A DNA stretch of 64,000 nucleotides from Streptomyces sp. Go-475 (GTDB taxonomy: Bacteria > Actinomycetota > Actinomycetes > Streptomycetales > Streptomycetaceae): NCBI RefSeq assembly GCF_003330845.1, contig NZ_CP026121.1, positions 1,903,501-1,967,500 of the forward strand, given 5' to 3'. The number at the start of each line of letters is the position of its first letter. Within the stretch, counting starts at the first letter, position 1. Below, in pieces: positions 1 through 9,173 of the stretch. The translations under genes were made by a program, and so were the position numbers. The notes under the pieces are model-generated. The model worked only from the letters and a program-made list of their open reading frames with translations. It ran no database searches and was not told the DNA's origin.

Positions 1-240
1 GGGGGCCTGGACGTCGACCTTCACGCCGTCGCCGTTCGCGACGGCGGTGCCGTCGTGCAGACCGCGCAGGCGCTCCAGCGGGGTGAACCGCCACTCCTCC
101 TCCCGGCCGTGCGGGACGGGGAAGTCCGCCACGTCGAAGGAGGGGGGCGCGCTCATGCGCGTGGCGACGGTCGACTCCGCGGCGACCGCGATCGAGCCGG
201 CGGTGGTCGAGCCCACCGGGATGTTCTGGGCCTCAGCCAT
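1..240 (-). CDS. sufD: SufD, Fe-S cluster assembly protein (N-terminal part, runs off the window)
   Basis: This is the start of SufD, a scaffold subunit of the SUF (SufBCD) system that builds and transfers Fe-S clusters in the cytosol. Only the first 80 codons are in the window; the rest lies beyond position 1. The protein opens MAEAQNIPVG, and about residue 50 it has GREEEWRFTPLERLR, which matches the conserved SufD entry segment (E-E-W-R-F/Y-T-P). The ATG at 238-240 lies 54 bases after the sufB stop, in the order sufR-sufB-sufD usual for actinobacteria. Reading direction, context and motif agree. Only the missing C-terminus limits the call. Confidence 0.93.
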   Translation of the reverse strand, partial: MAEAQNIPVGSTTAGSIAVAAESTVATRMSAPPSFDVADFPVPHGREEEWRFTPLERLRGLHDGTAVANGDGVKVDVQAP

Positions 241-294
241 GGCTGTCGTAGTGCTCTCTTTCCTGAATGGGACGTCTGCTGTCGAGGGGGCGGG

Positions 295-1716
295 TCAGCC
301 GACCGCGCCTTCCATCTGCAGCTCGATCAGCCGGTTGAGCTCCAGCGCGTACTCCATGGGGAGCTCCTTGGCGATGGGCTCGACGAAGCCGCGCACGATC
401 ATCGCCATGGCCTCGTCCTCGCTCAGGCCGCGGCTCATCAGGTAGAAGAGCTGGTCCTCGGAGACCTTGGAGACGGTCGCCTCGTGGCCCATGGACACGT
501 CGTCCTCGCGGACGTCCACGTAGGGGTAGGTGTCCGAGCGGGAGATCGTGTCGACCAGCAGCGCGTCGCAGAGCACGTTCGACTTGGAGCCCGGGGCGCC
601 CTCGCCGATCTCGATCAGACCGCGGTAGGAGGTGCGGCCGCCGCCTCGCGCCACCGACTTGGAGACGATGTTCGACGAGGTGTTCGGGGCCATGTGGACC
701 ATCTTCGCGCCCGCGTCCTGGTGCTGGCCCTCGCCGGCGAAGGCGATGGACAGGGTCTCGCCCTTGGCGTGCTCGCCCATCAGGTAGACGGCCGGGTACT
801 TCATCGTCACCTTGGAGCCGATGTTGCCGTCGATCCACTCCATGGTCGCGCCCTCGTACGCCACGGCGCGCTTGGTGACCAGGTTGTAGACGTTGTTCGA
901 CCAGTTCTGGATGGTCGTGTAGCGGCAGCGGGCGTTCTTCTTGACGATGATCTCGACGACCGCGGAGTGCAGCGAGTCCGACTTGTAGATCGGGGCGGTG
1001 CAGCCCTCGACGTAGTGCACGTAGGCACCCTCGTCGACGATGATCAGGGTCCGCTCGAACTGGCCCATGTTCTCCGTGTTGATGCGGAAGTAGGCCTGGA
1101 GCGGGATCTCCACGTGGACGCCCGGCGGCACGTAGATGAAGGAGCCGCCCGACCACACGGCGGTGTTCAGCGCGGCGAACTTGTTGTCACCGGCGGGGAT
1201 GACCGTGCCGAAGTACTCCTTGAAGAGCTCCGGGTGCTCCTTCAGCGCGGTGTCCGTGTCGAGGAAGATGACGCCCTGCTCCTCCAGGTCCTCGCGGATC
1301 TGGTGGTAGACGACCTCCGACTCGTACTGCGCGGCGACACCGGCGACGAGGCGCTGCTTCTCCGCCTCGGGGATGCCGAGCTTGTCGTACGTGTTCTTGA
1401 TGTCCTCGGGCAGGTCCTCCCAGGACTCCGCCTGCTTCTCCGTGGAGCGCACGAAGTACTTGATGTTGTCGAAGTCGATGCCGGAGAGGTCCGAGCCCCA
1501 GTTCGGCATGGGCTTCTTCTCGAACAGGCGCAGGCCCTTGAGGCGGAGCTTGGTCATCCACTCCGGCTCGCTCTTCTTGGAGGAGATGTCCCGGACGACG
1601 TCCTCGGCCAGGCCGCGACGCGCCGACGCACCGGCATCGTCCCGGTCGGCCCAGCCGTATTCGTACTTGCCCAGGCCCTCGAGCTCAGGGTGGGCAGTCT
1701 CCGTGGGGAGAGTCAT
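295..1716 (-). CDS. sufB: SufB, Fe-S cluster scaffold subunit
   Basis: SufB is the scaffold on which SufC and SufD assemble [4Fe-4S] clusters. The 473-residue length is normal for actinobacterial SufB, and the product contains the conserved core (for example [16 protein letters not shown] and [22 protein letters not shown]). The start ATG at 1714-1716 follows GGAGGAACC at a good distance. A longer frame reaches 1866 but would run through the upstream regulator gene. The ATG overlaps the regulator stop as ATGA, so translation of the two is probably coupled. Expression should follow the SufR-type repressor from the shared promoter near 2460-2490. Confidence 0.97.
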   Translation of the reverse strand: MTLPTETAHPELEGLGKYEYGWADRDDAGASARRGLAEDVVRDISSKKSEPEWMTKLRLKGLRLFEKKPMPNWGSDLSGIDFDNIKYFVRSTEKQAESWEDLPEDIKNTYDKLGIPEAEKQRLVAGVAAQYESEVVYHQIREDLEEQGVIFLDTDTALKEHPELFKEYFGTVIPAGDNKFAALNTAVWSGGSFIYVPPGVHVEIPLQAYFRINTENMGQFERTLIIVDEGAYVHYVEGCTAPIYKSDSLHSAVVEIIVKKNARCRYTTIQNWSNNVYNLVTKRAVAYEGATMEWIDGNIGSKVTMKYPAVYLMGEHAKGETLSIAFAGEGQHQDAGAKMVHMAPNTSSNIVSKSVARGGGRTSYRGLIEIGEGAPGSKSNVLCDALLVDTISRSDTYPYVDVREDDVSMGHEATVSKVSEDQLFYLMSRGLSEDEAMAMIVRGFVEPIAKELPMEYALELNRLIELQMEGAVG

Positions 1717-2456
1717 GCGGGGTTCCTCCCGGCCGTGCTTGCAGATGCGTTGTGGGAAATCTTGGGGATGAACGTCGTGCAGACGCCGTCGCCGTGCGCG
1801 ATGGTGGCGAGCCGCTGTACGTGCGTACCGAGCAGCTCCGCGAAAAATTCCGTCTCCGCCTCGCACAGCTGCGGGAACTGCTCGGCGACGTGGGCGACCG
1901 GGCAGTGGTGCTGGCAGAGCTGCTCACCCTTCTGCGGGTGGGGCGCGCTGCGCGCCGTAGCAGCGTACCCGTCCGCGCTCAGGGCCTTGGCCAGCGCTTC
2001 GGCCCGCTTCTCGGGCGGAGCGGCCTCGACCGCCGAGCGGTAGGCGCCCGCCTGGGCGGCGATCCGCGCGCGGGCGAAGGCGGCGATCGCCTCGCTGCCG
2101 CCCTCGCGGTCGGCGATCCAGCGCAGGGCGTCGGCCGCGAGCTTGTCGTACGACTGGTCGAAGGCGTCCCGGCCGCAGTCCGTCAGGGCGAACACCTTGG
2201 CGGGCCGGCCGCGGGTACGCGCGCCGTAGACCCGCCGCTCGCGGGCTTCCACGACACCGTCGCCCGCGAGGGCGTCGAGGTGCCGGCGTACGGCCGCCTG
2301 GGTGAGGCCGAGCCGCTCGGCGAGCTCCGCGACGGTCGAGGGGCCGTGGTCCAGGATGGATCGCGCGACCCGGTTGCGCGTCGAGCGCTCCCCGGTCGCG
2401 AGCTCCTCCTGCGGGGCCCCCGTGGGGGTCTCCCGAGCCTCGCCGACGTTTTTCAC
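1713..2456 (-). CDS. sufR: SufR-like Fe-S sensing transcriptional repressor of the suf operon
   Basis: This is an ArsR/DeoR-type winged-helix regulator of 247 residues. The helix-turn-helix lies at about 25-70 ([22 protein letters not shown]). The C-terminal half carries cysteines 181, 185, 198 and 226 in the SufR pattern (CQHHCP, then C twelve residues later, then a distal C), the presumed Fe-S ligands. SufR-type repressors turn suf genes down when the cluster is present. The stop overlaps the sufB ATG. I chose the GTG at 2454-2456 because an upstream extension to GTG 2528 has no ribosome site, while a promoter-like pair and a SufR operator abut 2456, suggesting a leaderless message. The exact start is the main uncertainty. 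Confidence 0.88.
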   Translation of the reverse strand: MKNVGEARETPTGAPQEELATGERSTRNRVARSILDHGPSTVAELAERLGLTQAAVRRHLDALAGDGVVEARERRVYGARTRGRPAKVFALTDCGRDAFDQSYDKLAADALRWIADREGGSEAIAAFARARIAAQAGAYRSAVEAAPPEKRAEALAKALSADGYAATARSAPHPQKGEQLCQHHCPVAHVAEQFPQLCEAETEFFAELLGTHVQRLATIAHGDGVCTTFIPKISHNASASTAGRNPA

Positions 2457-2469
2457 AACGCCATTGTTG
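2456..2469. promoter_or_regulatory. SufR-type operator (CAAC-N6-GTTG)
   Basis: CAAC at 2456-2459 and GTTG at 2466-2469 flank six bases. This is the same CAAC-N6-GTTG arrangement described for cyanobacterial SufR. It covers the proposed -10 element and start codon of the sufR-like gene, an ideal place for autorepression. Binding is inferred. Confidence 0.6.
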
Positions 2470-2492
2470 CGTAATTCTTCAGGGGCGGGCAA
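2463..2492 (-). promoter_or_regulatory. Candidate suf promoter (-35 TTGCCC, 18 bp, -10 AACAAT)
   Basis: On the minus strand TTGCCC (2492-2487) and AACAAT (2468-2463) are separated by 18 bases. The -10 ends six bases before the GTG at 2456, which fits a leaderless sufR transcript. The -10 departs from the TAnnnT consensus at its first base, so this is a moderate call. Confidence 0.4.
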
Positions 2493-2528
2493 GCCGCGTC
2501 CGGCCCACCCGACGGTGCCCTGCGTCAC

Positions 2529-2542
2529 TTAGGCATACCTAA
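2529..2542. promoter_or_regulatory. TTAGG-N4-CCTAA inverted repeat, possible iron box
   Basis: TTAGGCATACCTAA is a perfect inverted repeat between the suf regulator and the acetyltransferase gene. It resembles one half of the 19-bp DmdR/IdeR iron box found before Streptomyces iron genes, but the half-sites are closer together than in that consensus. An iron-dependent input into suf would make sense; this is inference. Confidence 0.3.
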
Positions 2543-2617
2543 ACTGACCTGCGGAAATGATCTCTGATCGATCAAACCGGTGGCATGCCCCAGCCACTTC
2601 CGGGACACTCCCGAACC

Positions 2618-3412
2618 ATGCCCACACCCCCTCCGACCGGCCCTCTTGTCACCCAGGACACCCTGCGCGCACAGCTGCGCGAGCTGGGTGTGCGGCCCGG
2701 CGAGACCCTCCTCGTGCACTCCTCGCTCAGCTCCCTCGGCTGGGTCAACGGCGGCGCCGTCGCGGTGGTGCGGGGACTGCTCGACGCGCTCGGCCCGGAG
2801 GGCACGCTGGTGGTCCCCACCCAGACCGGCAAGCTCTCCGACCCCGCCCTGTGGAGCAATCCGCCGGTACCCCCCGAGTGGTGGACGGCCATCCGCGCCA
2901 CGATGCCCGCCTACGACCCGAGGATCACGCCCGCGAGCGGCGTCGGCGTCGTACCGGAGACCGTGCGCACCTGGCCCGGCGCGCTGCGCAGCGCGCACCC
3001 CCAGACCTCGTTCGCGGCGATCGGGCCCCGCGCGGCGGAGGTGACCGAGGGGCACGCCACCGACTGCCGGCTCGGCGAGCACAGCCCGCTGGCGACACTG
3101 GAGGCGATGGGCGCCCGGGTCCTGCTGCTCGGCGCGGGCTACGCCACCTGCACCAGCTTCCACCTCGCCGAGTACCGGATACCGTCCCCGCGCGTCGCCG
3201 TGGGCCGGCCCGGGCCGAAGGGCTGGGAGACGGTGATCGAGGTGTCGATCAGCTCGGACCGCTTCGACGAGCTGGGCTACGACTTCGAACGCGACCGTCC
3301 CGTCGTCCGCGGCAAGGTCGGGGCGGCCGAGGCGCGGCTGTTCCCGGTGGCGGACGCGGTGGCCTACGCCGAGCGGTGGCTGGCGGTGCACCGGCCGCGC
3401 GAGGAGGAGTAG
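2618..3412 (+). CDS. AAC(3)-family aminoglycoside N-acetyltransferase-like protein
   Basis: The product belongs to the AAC(3) antibiotic acetyltransferase family, which transfers acetyl from acetyl-CoA to an amine. Family hallmarks are [16 protein letters not shown] near residues 25-40, the TLVVPTQTG segment, and the central [13 protein letters not shown] followed by [21 protein letters not shown]. At 264 residues it is normal length. Chromosomal homologues are common in Streptomyces and many have no proven aminoglycoside target (YokD-like), so resistance should not be assumed. The start is uncertain: ATG 2618 is used here, but an in-frame ATG at 2585 is possible and neither has a clear ribosome site. 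It stands alone, divergent from the suf operon. Confidence 0.8.
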   Translation: MPTPPPTGPLVTQDTLRAQLRELGVRPGETLLVHSSLSSLGWVNGGAVAVVRGLLDALGPEGTLVVPTQTGKLSDPALWSNPPVPPEWWTAIRATMPAYDPRITPASGVGVVPETVRTWPGALRSAHPQTSFAAIGPRAAEVTEGHATDCRLGEHSPLATLEAMGARVLLLGAGYATCTSFHLAEYRIPSPRVAVGRPGPKGWETVIEVSISSDRFDELGYDFERDRPVVRGKVGAAEARLFPVADAVAYAERWLAVHRPREEE

Positions 3413-3447
3413 CCGTACCCCCCGGACCGGGACCCCGCGCGCGTACC

Positions 3448-3453
3448 TAGACT
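3448..3453 (+). promoter_or_regulatory. -10 element TAGACT of a probable leaderless transcript
   Basis: TAGACT ends eight bases before the ATG at 3462 and no Shine-Dalgarno sequence lies between, so the ABC ATPase message probably starts at or next to its ATG. No convincing -35 was found. Confidence 0.4.
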
Positions 3454-3461
3454 CTGGACCC

Positions 3462-4385
3462 ATGCGAAGTGAGCCCGTGGTCCAGGTCCAGGCCCTGGTG
3501 AAGCGGTACGGCACGAAGACCGCGGTGGACGGGCTCGACCTGGTGGCCCGCCAGGGCGTGACCGCCGTGCTCGGCCCGAACGGGGCGGGCAAGACGACCA
3601 CGGTCGAGACCTGCGAGGGGTACCGGAAGCCGGACTCCGGCACGGTGCGCGTCCTGGGCCTCGACCCGGTGAGGGACTCCCGTGCGCTGCGGCCCCGGGT
3701 CGGCGTGATGCTCCAGTCCGGCGGCGTCTACTCGGGCTCCCGCGCCGACGAGATGCTCCGCCACGTGGCCAGGCTGCACGCCCATCCCCTGGACGTGGAC
3801 GCGCTCATCGAACGCCTCGGGCTCGGCTCCTGCGGCCGTACGACGTACCGGCGGCTGTCGGGCGGGCAGCAGCAGCGGCTCGCTCTCGCCATGGCCGTGG
3901 TCGGCCGCCCGGAGCTGGTCTTCCTGGACGAGCCGACCGCCGGGCTCGACCCGCAGGCCCGCCGCGCCACCTGGGACCTGGTCCGGGACCTGCGCGCCGA
4001 CGGCGTCTCCGTGATCCTCACCACGCACTACATGGACGAGGCCGAGCAGCTCGCCGACGACGTGGCGATCATCGACGCCGGCCGGGTCATCGCCCAGGGC
4101 TCCCCGGAGGAGCTGTGCCGGGGCGGCGCCGAGAACACCCTCCGCTTCACCGGCCGGCCCGGCCTGGACGTGGGCTCGCTGCTCAAGGCCCTGCCCGCCG
4201 ACTGCTCCGCCGCCGAACTGACACCGGGCTCCTACCGGGTCACCGGCAAGGTCGACCCGCAGCTGCTCGCCACGGTCACCTCCTGGTGCGCCCAGCACGG
4301 CGTGATGCCGGAGAAGATCTCGGTCGAGCGGCACACCCTGGAGGACGTCTTCTTGGAGCTCACCGGCAAGGAGCTGCGCTCATGA
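3462..4385 (+). CDS. ABC-2 type transporter, ATP-binding subunit
   Basis: This 307-residue protein is the nucleotide-binding subunit of an ABC-2 exporter of the DrrA/CcmA group. It has Walker A GPNGAGKT at 38-45, signature LSGGQ at 132-136, Walker B LVFLDEP at 152-158 and the switch histidine at 189. Beyond residue 215 a C-terminal extension typical of drug and lipid exporters follows. It overlaps its permease gene by ATGA and sits just before ctaA. In actinobacteria a transporter pair next to ctaA is commonly conserved, so a role linked to heme or cytochrome oxidase assembly is possible but unproven. The substrate cannot be read from sequence. Confidence 0.9.
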   Translation: MRSEPVVQVQALVKRYGTKTAVDGLDLVARQGVTAVLGPNGAGKTTTVETCEGYRKPDSGTVRVLGLDPVRDSRALRPRVGVMLQSGGVYSGSRADEMLRHVARLHAHPLDVDALIERLGLGSCGRTTYRRLSGGQQQRLALAMAVVGRPELVFLDEPTAGLDPQARRATWDLVRDLRADGVSVILTTHYMDEAEQLADDVAIIDAGRVIAQGSPEELCRGGAENTLRFTGRPGLDVGSLLKALPADCSAAELTPGSYRVTGKVDPQLLATVTSWCAQHGVMPEKISVERHTLEDVFLELTGKELRS

Positions 4386-5158
4386 CCGCCACCGGCACGG
4401 GGATGTACACGCCGGAGCCCGGCGCGGCCCCCCTCCCCCGCATGATCGCGGCCCAGGCCGCACTCGAGACGAAGATGCTGCTGCGCAACGGCGAGCAGCT
4501 GCTGCTGACCGTCGTCATCCCGACGCTGCTGCTGGTGCTCTTCAGCACCGTGGACATCGTCGACACGGGCTCCGGGAAGGCGGTCGACTTCCTCGCCCCC
4601 GGCATCCTCGCGCTCGCGGTGATGTCGACCGCGTTCACGGGGCAGGCGATCGCGACCGGCTTCGAGCGCCGCTACGGCGTGCTGAAGCGGCTCGCCTCCT
4701 CGCCCCTGCCGCGCTGGGGCCTGATGACGGCGAAGACGCTGTCGGTGCTGGTCACCGAGGTGCTCCAGGTGATCCTGCTGACGGTGATCGCCTTCGCGCT
4801 CGGCTGGTCGCCGCAGGGCAACCCGTTCGCCGTGCTGCTGCTCCTGGTCCTCGGTACGGCGGCCTTCTCGGGCCTCGGGCTGCTGATGGCCGGGACGCTG
4901 AAGGCCGAGGCGACGCTGGCCGCCGCCAACCTGGTGTTCCTGCTGCTGCTCGTCGGCGGCGGGGTCGTCGTCCCGCTCGACAAGTTCCCGGCCGGAGCGC
5001 AGGACGTGCTCGGCCTGCTGCCCATCGCGGCCCTGTCCGGCGGGCTGCGGGACGTCCTCCAGCACGGGGCCGGGATGCCCTGGGGCGACCTGGGGATCCT
5101 CGCGGTCTGGGCGGTCGCGGGGCTGGCCGCGGCCGGGAAGTTCTTCCGCTGGGAGTAG
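4382..5158 (+). CDS. ABC-2 type transporter, permease subunit
   Basis: This 258-residue membrane protein partners the preceding ATPase; their reading frames overlap by four bases (ATGA at 4382). About six hydrophobic segments are visible, for example LLLTVVIPTLLLVLFSTV near 40-57, and the QAIATGFERRYGVLKRLASSPL segment is the usual ABC-2 coupling region. The stop is 12 bases before the ctaA start, so the three genes are probably one transcription unit. It likely exports a hydrophobic compound; the identity is unknown. Confidence 0.88.
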   Translation: MTATGTGMYTPEPGAAPLPRMIAAQAALETKMLLRNGEQLLLTVVIPTLLLVLFSTVDIVDTGSGKAVDFLAPGILALAVMSTAFTGQAIATGFERRYGVLKRLASSPLPRWGLMTAKTLSVLVTEVLQVILLTVIAFALGWSPQGNPFAVLLLLVLGTAAFSGLGLLMAGTLKAEATLAAANLVFLLLLVGGGVVVPLDKFPAGAQDVLGLLPIAALSGGLRDVLQHGAGMPWGDLGILAVWAVAGLAAAGKFFRWE

Positions 5159-5170
5159 GGAAGGTGTCCT

Positions 5171-6220
5171 GTGACGGACCCTCGTGAAAGCGTGCACAAG
5201 CGGCCGCCTACGATGGGACGCGTGCCGAAAGTGACCCCCGCCGACGCCAGGGCGGCCCTGCGCAACCCGCTCGCCTTCATCGCCGAGCGCTGGACCCCAC
5301 AACCCCGTACGGTCCAGCGCGCGGCCCTCTCCGCGATCCTGATGTCGGTGCTCATCGTGGTCACCGGCGGTGCCGTACGGCTGACCGGCTCGGGCCTGGG
5401 CTGCCCGACCTGGCCCAAGTGCACCGACGACTCGCTCACCGCCACCAGCGCGATGGGCGTCCACGGCGCCATCGAGTTCGGCAACCGCATGCTGACGTAC
5501 GTGCTGTGCGCCGCCGTCGGCTGGGCGATCATCGCCGCGCGCTCGCAGAAGCCGTACCGGCGCGGTCTGACCCGGCTGGGCTGGGCGCAGTTCTGGATCG
5601 TGATGAGCAACGCGGTGCTCGGCGGCATCGTGGTGCTGGTCGGTCTCAACCCGTACACGGTCGCGGCGCACTTCGTGGCGACGTCCGCGCTCATCGCGGT
5701 GGCCACGGTGATGTGGCAGCGCACCCGTGAGGGCGACGCGCCGCCGCGCCCGCTGGTCGGCAAGGCCGTGCAACAGCTGGTGTGGTTCCTGGTGGCGGCG
5801 GCCGTACTGCTCATCCTGGTGGGCACGGTGGTCACCGGCGCGGGTCCGCACGCGGGCGACTCCAGCGAGGTCGAGCGGATGCCGGTCGACTGGGAGACGG
5901 TGAGCAAGCTGCACGCCGTGCTCGCGTGGATCGTGGTGACGCTGACGTTCGCCCTGTGGTTCGTCCTCAAGGCGGTCGACGCGCCCAAGGGCCCGCTGCA
6001 CCGCACCCGTGAACTGTTCCTCATCCTGCTCGCGCAGGGCGTCATCGGTTACGTCCAGTACTTCACCGACCTGCCCGAGGTCCTGGTCGGCATGCACATG
6101 CTGGGCTCGGCCGTGATGTGGATCTGGGTCCTGCGGGTGGTGCTGTCGCTGCGGGAGCGCCCGGAGATCATGGCCGACGTGCCCGGCCCCTCGACCGAGG
6201 CGACTCTGAGCAAGGCCTAG
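5171..6220 (+). CDS. ctaA: CtaA, heme A synthase
   Basis: CtaA oxidises the C8 methyl group of heme O to give heme A for aa3-type cytochrome oxidase. The 349-residue protein shows about eight membrane segments. It has the heme-binding histidines in GVHGAIEFGNRM (H99) and VAAHFVAT (H167), matched in the second half by SKLHAVLAW and GMHMLGSAVMW, and the conserved cysteine pair at 78 and 84 (GLGCPTWPKC). The GTG at 5171 is used; ATG 5213 or GTG 5222 would shorten only the cytoplasmic N-terminus. The partner enzyme CtaB is encoded nearby at 7873-8820 on the other strand. The stop overlaps the convergent amidohydrolase stop by CTAG. Confidence 0.95.
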   Translation: MTDPRESVHKRPPTMGRVPKVTPADARAALRNPLAFIAERWTPQPRTVQRAALSAILMSVLIVVTGGAVRLTGSGLGCPTWPKCTDDSLTATSAMGVHGAIEFGNRMLTYVLCAAVGWAIIAARSQKPYRRGLTRLGWAQFWIVMSNAVLGGIVVLVGLNPYTVAAHFVATSALIAVATVMWQRTREGDAPPRPLVGKAVQQLVWFLVAAAVLLILVGTVVTGAGPHAGDSSEVERMPVDWETVSKLHAVLAWIVVTLTFALWFVLKAVDAPKGPLHRTRELFLILLAQGVIGYVQYFTDLPEVLVGMHMLGSAVMWIWVLRVVLSLRERPEIMADVPGPSTEATLSKA

Positions 6221-7323
6221 TCGAGTCCGTAGACCCGCCGCGCGTTCCCCGACGCCAGCATCCCCGCCACCCGCTGCGCGTCGGTCAGTGACCAGGCGCC
6301 CTCGGCGACCCAGGTGCCGAGCACCCGGCCGAGGGCCTCGCGGAAGAGGCGGGCGCCCACCACGTGCAGTTCGGGCAGGCCCTGCGCCCCGGTGGAGAAG
6401 AGGATCTTGCCGAAGGGGGCCAGCTCCAGGATCTCCGCGAGGACCGTCGCGGCGCGGGCGCCGGTGCGGACCAGGGCGGCGCCGGAGTCGACGTAGACGT
6501 GCGGGAAGACGCCGGCGAGGTGGGCGGCGTGCCGGTGGTACGGGTAGCCGTGCAGCAGGACCAGATCCGTGCCGAGCCCGGCCGTGGCCCGGACGAAGTC
6601 CGTCAGCAGCACCGGGTCCGTACGGTCGATGCGCAGGCCCGGCGCGCCGAGCCCCGCGTGCAGCTGGAGTGGCCGGCCCGAGGCGACCGCGCTCCACAGC
6701 AGGTGCCGCAGCAGCACGGGGTCGCTCAGCTCCCCGCCGACCCCGCGCCCGGCGAGCCAGCGGCCGACGGCACCGCGCACCTCACCCGGCCCGGGTGGCT
6801 CGGGCGCGAGCGCGAGGCCGTGCCGTACGCCGGCCACGGAGGTGAACGCGACGGCGTGCGCGGCGGCGGCGTGCACCGACTCGGCGAGGTTGGCGAGGAA
6901 GGACTCGACGGTTCCGGAAGTGTCCGCGACCTGCTCGGCGAGCAGTTCCAGGCGGACGATCTCGTGGGCCTCGGCCGACCCGGCGGTGGCCAGCTCCCCG
7001 GGTCCGGTCAGGTCCCCGGGCAGGCCGGTGTCGACCAGGTAGGTCGTGATGCCGCTGCCGCGCAGGAGACGGCGGCCGGACTCCAGGACGCCCAGTTCGC
7101 GGCGGCGGGCGAGGTAGCGGGCGGGCGGGCAGTGCGGTTCGAGACCGAGCAGGGGCGGGCACCAGCGCCGCACGGCGAAGCCGGTCTGGGTGTCGAAGAG
7201 GGTGGTGCCGGCGGCGGGTGGGCCCTCGGTGCGGGAGAGGTGGGCCTCGAAGGTGCCGAGGCCCAGCTCCGTGCGGAGCACTCCGTGGCAGTACTGGTCC
7301 ACCAGTGACGGCGTTTCGATCAT
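6217..7323 (-). CDS. Amidohydrolase-family protein
   Basis: This 368-residue protein resembles the amidohydrolase 2 (TIM-barrel metal hydrolase) group. It starts with VDQYCHGVLRTELG, includes a LQLHAGLG strand end and a LVLLHGYPYHRHAAHLAG segment, and closes with a strand bearing YVDSGAAL. These are the places where amidohydrolases carry metal-binding histidines and an aspartate. The substrate is unknown. The ATG at 7321-7323 follows GGGAGG. It converges on ctaA with a four-base overlap of stop codons, so the two genes must share a very short termination zone. Confidence 0.72.
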   Translation of the reverse strand: MIETPSLVDQYCHGVLRTELGLGTFEAHLSRTEGPPAAGTTLFDTQTGFAVRRWCPPLLGLEPHCPPARYLARRRELGVLESGRRLLRGSGITTYLVDTGLPGDLTGPGELATAGSAEAHEIVRLELLAEQVADTSGTVESFLANLAESVHAAAAHAVAFTSVAGVRHGLALAPEPPGPGEVRGAVGRWLAGRGVGGELSDPVLLRHLLWSAVASGRPLQLHAGLGAPGLRIDRTDPVLLTDFVRATAGLGTDLVLLHGYPYHRHAAHLAGVFPHVYVDSGAALVRTGARAATVLAEILELAPFGKILFSTGAQGLPELHVVGARLFREALGRVLGTWVAEGAWSLTDAQRVAGMLASGNARRVYGLD

Positions 7324-7481
7324 CCGGGCCTCCCGGTGTGGACCCTATTGTTCCTGTGGGTCCTAACGGGTGAACCGGGTTTGAGGTCGCGGTCCCGGGG
7401 TGGGGTGCCGGTGTTGTCCGGCGGGTGCGGGATGTCTGTGGTTGCTCGCGCAGTTCCCCGCGCCCCCCAAAACCAAGCTGC

Positions 7482-7814
7482 TCAGCCGTTGGACGGGCCG
7501 CCTACCTGGATGCCCGCCATGCGCGACCATTCGTAGCGGCCCGTCTTGACCTTCGCGGCGAATTCGCCGTCGAAGGACTCGTGGCGGGTGATGCCCGACT
7601 TCTCCACGGCCTTCTCGGCGATCTCGTAAGAGGGGGCCACCAGGTCGCCCCAGTTGCCGTCCTCGCCGACCAGGACGATGCGGGCGCCGCGCTCGCCGAG
7701 GTAGGCGACCTGGCCCTCGGCGCCGCCGTGGGCCTTGGAGAACGAGGTGATCTGCTGGGCCAGCCGGGCCGCCTTGCGCTCGGCCTTCGGGTCTGCCTGC
7801 TGCGTCTCTGCCAT
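7482..7814 (-). CDS. Conserved small actinobacterial protein of unknown function
   Basis: I do not recognise a functional family. The product is 110 residues, soluble, with a charged N-terminal helix (DPKAERKAARLAQQI) and a compact C-terminal part (YLGERGARIVLVGEDGNWGDL, then YEWSRMAGIQVGG). The ATG at 7812-7814 is preferred; a GTG at 7832 would add six residues. TAGCAT lies seven bases upstream of that ATG on the same strand, so the message may be leaderless. It sits downstream of ctaB. Codon third positions are strongly G/C, supporting a real gene. Confidence 0.7.
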   Translation of the reverse strand: MAETQQADPKAERKAARLAQQITSFSKAHGGAEGQVAYLGERGARIVLVGEDGNWGDLVAPSYEIAEKAVEKSGITRHESFDGEFAAKVKTGRYEWSRMAGIQVGGPSNG

Positions 7815-7872
7815 GACCAGGATGCTACTCACGGGTAGATCGACTGGCGAGGGCAGGGCCGTGTGACGTACG

Positions 7873-8820
7873 TCAGCGCAGGAACGGGTCGACCGCGACG
7901 GCCACGAACAGCAGCGACACGTAGGTGATCGACCAGTGGAACAGGCGCATCTCCTTCAGCTTGGCGCCCGTCACCTCCGCCTTCGCGCGGTTCTGCAGGC
8001 CGTGCGCCTCCCAGAGCCAGAAACCGCCCGCCAGCAGGGCGACCGAGGTGTAGAACCAGCCGGTGTAGCCGAGCGGGGTCAGCAGCAGCGAGACGGCGAC
8101 CATGACCCAGCTGTAGATCACGATCTGCTTGGCGACGACCTTGTTGGAGGCGACCACCGGCAGCATCGGCACGCCCACGCGCGCGTAGTCCTCCTTGACC
8201 TTCATGGACAGCGGCCAGTAGTGCGGCGGCGTCCAGAAGAACATGACGAGGAAGAGGATGATCGGCGCCCACGACATGGAGTTCGTGACCGAGGACCAGC
8301 CGATCAGCACGGGCAGGCAGCCGGCGATGCCGCCCCACACGATGTTCTGCGAGGTACGGCGCTTGAGGATCATCGTGTAGACGACGACGTAGAAGAGGAG
8401 CGCGCCGAGGGAGAGCCAGGCGCTCAGCCAGTTCACGGTGAGGCCGAAGAGCAGCGTCGAGGTGATCGCCAGGGTGATGCCGAAGGCGAGGCACTCGCGC
8501 GGGCTGACCATGCCGGTGACCAGCGGGCGCTGCGAGGTGCGGTCCATCAGCGCGTCGATGTCGCGGTCGATGTACATGTTGAGCGCGTTGGCGCCGCCCG
8601 CGGACATGTAACCGCCGACGCAGGTCAGCAGCACCAGCGTCAGGTCGGGCACGCCCTGCTGCGCCAGGAACATCACCGGGACGGTGGTGATCAGGAGCAG
8701 CTCGATGATCCGCGGCTTGGTGAGAGCCACGAACGCCATCACACGGGCCCCGAACGGCCGGTGGGCCGGGCTCTGGTCCGTCCCGAGCATCCCCGCTGGA
8801 CGGGATTCAACGGCCGTCAC
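7873..8820 (-). CDS. ctaB: CtaB, protoheme IX farnesyltransferase (heme O synthase)
   Basis: CtaB adds a farnesyl chain to heme b to make heme O, the substrate of CtaA, in the membrane. The 315-residue product is a UbiA-type prenyltransferase. It has the first aspartate motif in [18 protein letters not shown] and the second conserved loop with [12 protein letters not shown] after MKVKEDY, and about eight or nine membrane helices. The GTG at 8818-8820 is chosen over an in-frame ATG at 8922 because GGGGTG precedes it and the extra N-terminus is not family-like. It is divergent from tkt, as is usual in Streptomyces. Confidence 0.95.
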   Translation of the reverse strand: MTAVESRPAGMLGTDQSPAHRPFGARVMAFVALTKPRIIELLLITTVPVMFLAQQGVPDLTLVLLTCVGGYMSAGGANALNMYIDRDIDALMDRTSQRPLVTGMVSPRECLAFGITLAITSTLLFGLTVNWLSAWLSLGALLFYVVVYTMILKRRTSQNIVWGGIAGCLPVLIGWSSVTNSMSWAPIILFLVMFFWTPPHYWPLSMKVKEDYARVGVPMLPVVASNKVVAKQIVIYSWVMVAVSLLLTPLGYTGWFYTSVALLAGGFWLWEAHGLQNRAKAEVTGAKLKEMRLFHWSITYVSLLFVAVAVDPFLR

Positions 8821-9173
8821 GCACACCCCTACAGAGACATCCCAGCGAGCCTCAGCCGTGTGAAGTCCCGGTAAAGGCTCGCGCGTACCACGCCACTTTA
8901 GACGTTGCCCAGAGTCGGACATCCGCGGGGGTCCGGTCGTGTTGGGGGGCGGCTCCCGAAGGGCACGCGGAAGCTCGATTGAGCACCCGGATGAGCGGCT
9001 CCGTATTCACCTGTCGAATGCGGTACGGCCCAGTCAGGAGGCGGATCGGGATCGGCCCCGGCACTCTGGAGTGACTCGAAAGAACGCACGTCCCACGGGG
9101 GTAGGCTCGACTGCGGCCGGTGGGCGCCCCGATACACCGGCATCCGACATGTGGAGAGGAGCCCTGACCCAGG
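8821..9173. other. Divergent ctaB / tkt promoter region
   Basis: This 353-base gap holds the promoters of ctaB (leftward) and the tkt operon (rightward). On the minus strand ATGTCC (8922-8917) and TAAAGT (8900-8895) are 16 bases apart, a possible ctaB promoter. On the plus strand TAGGCT at 9102-9107 is a plausible -10 for tkt, but I see no good -35. The tkt ribosome site GAGGAG lies near 9155-9160. No open frame here has convincing coding character. Confidence 0.4.

Noticed and set aside
55..2043. 662-codon plus frame opposite the suf genes
   Set aside because: Antisense of sufB and sufR; repetitive Val/Asp/Leu/Gly translation without any domain.
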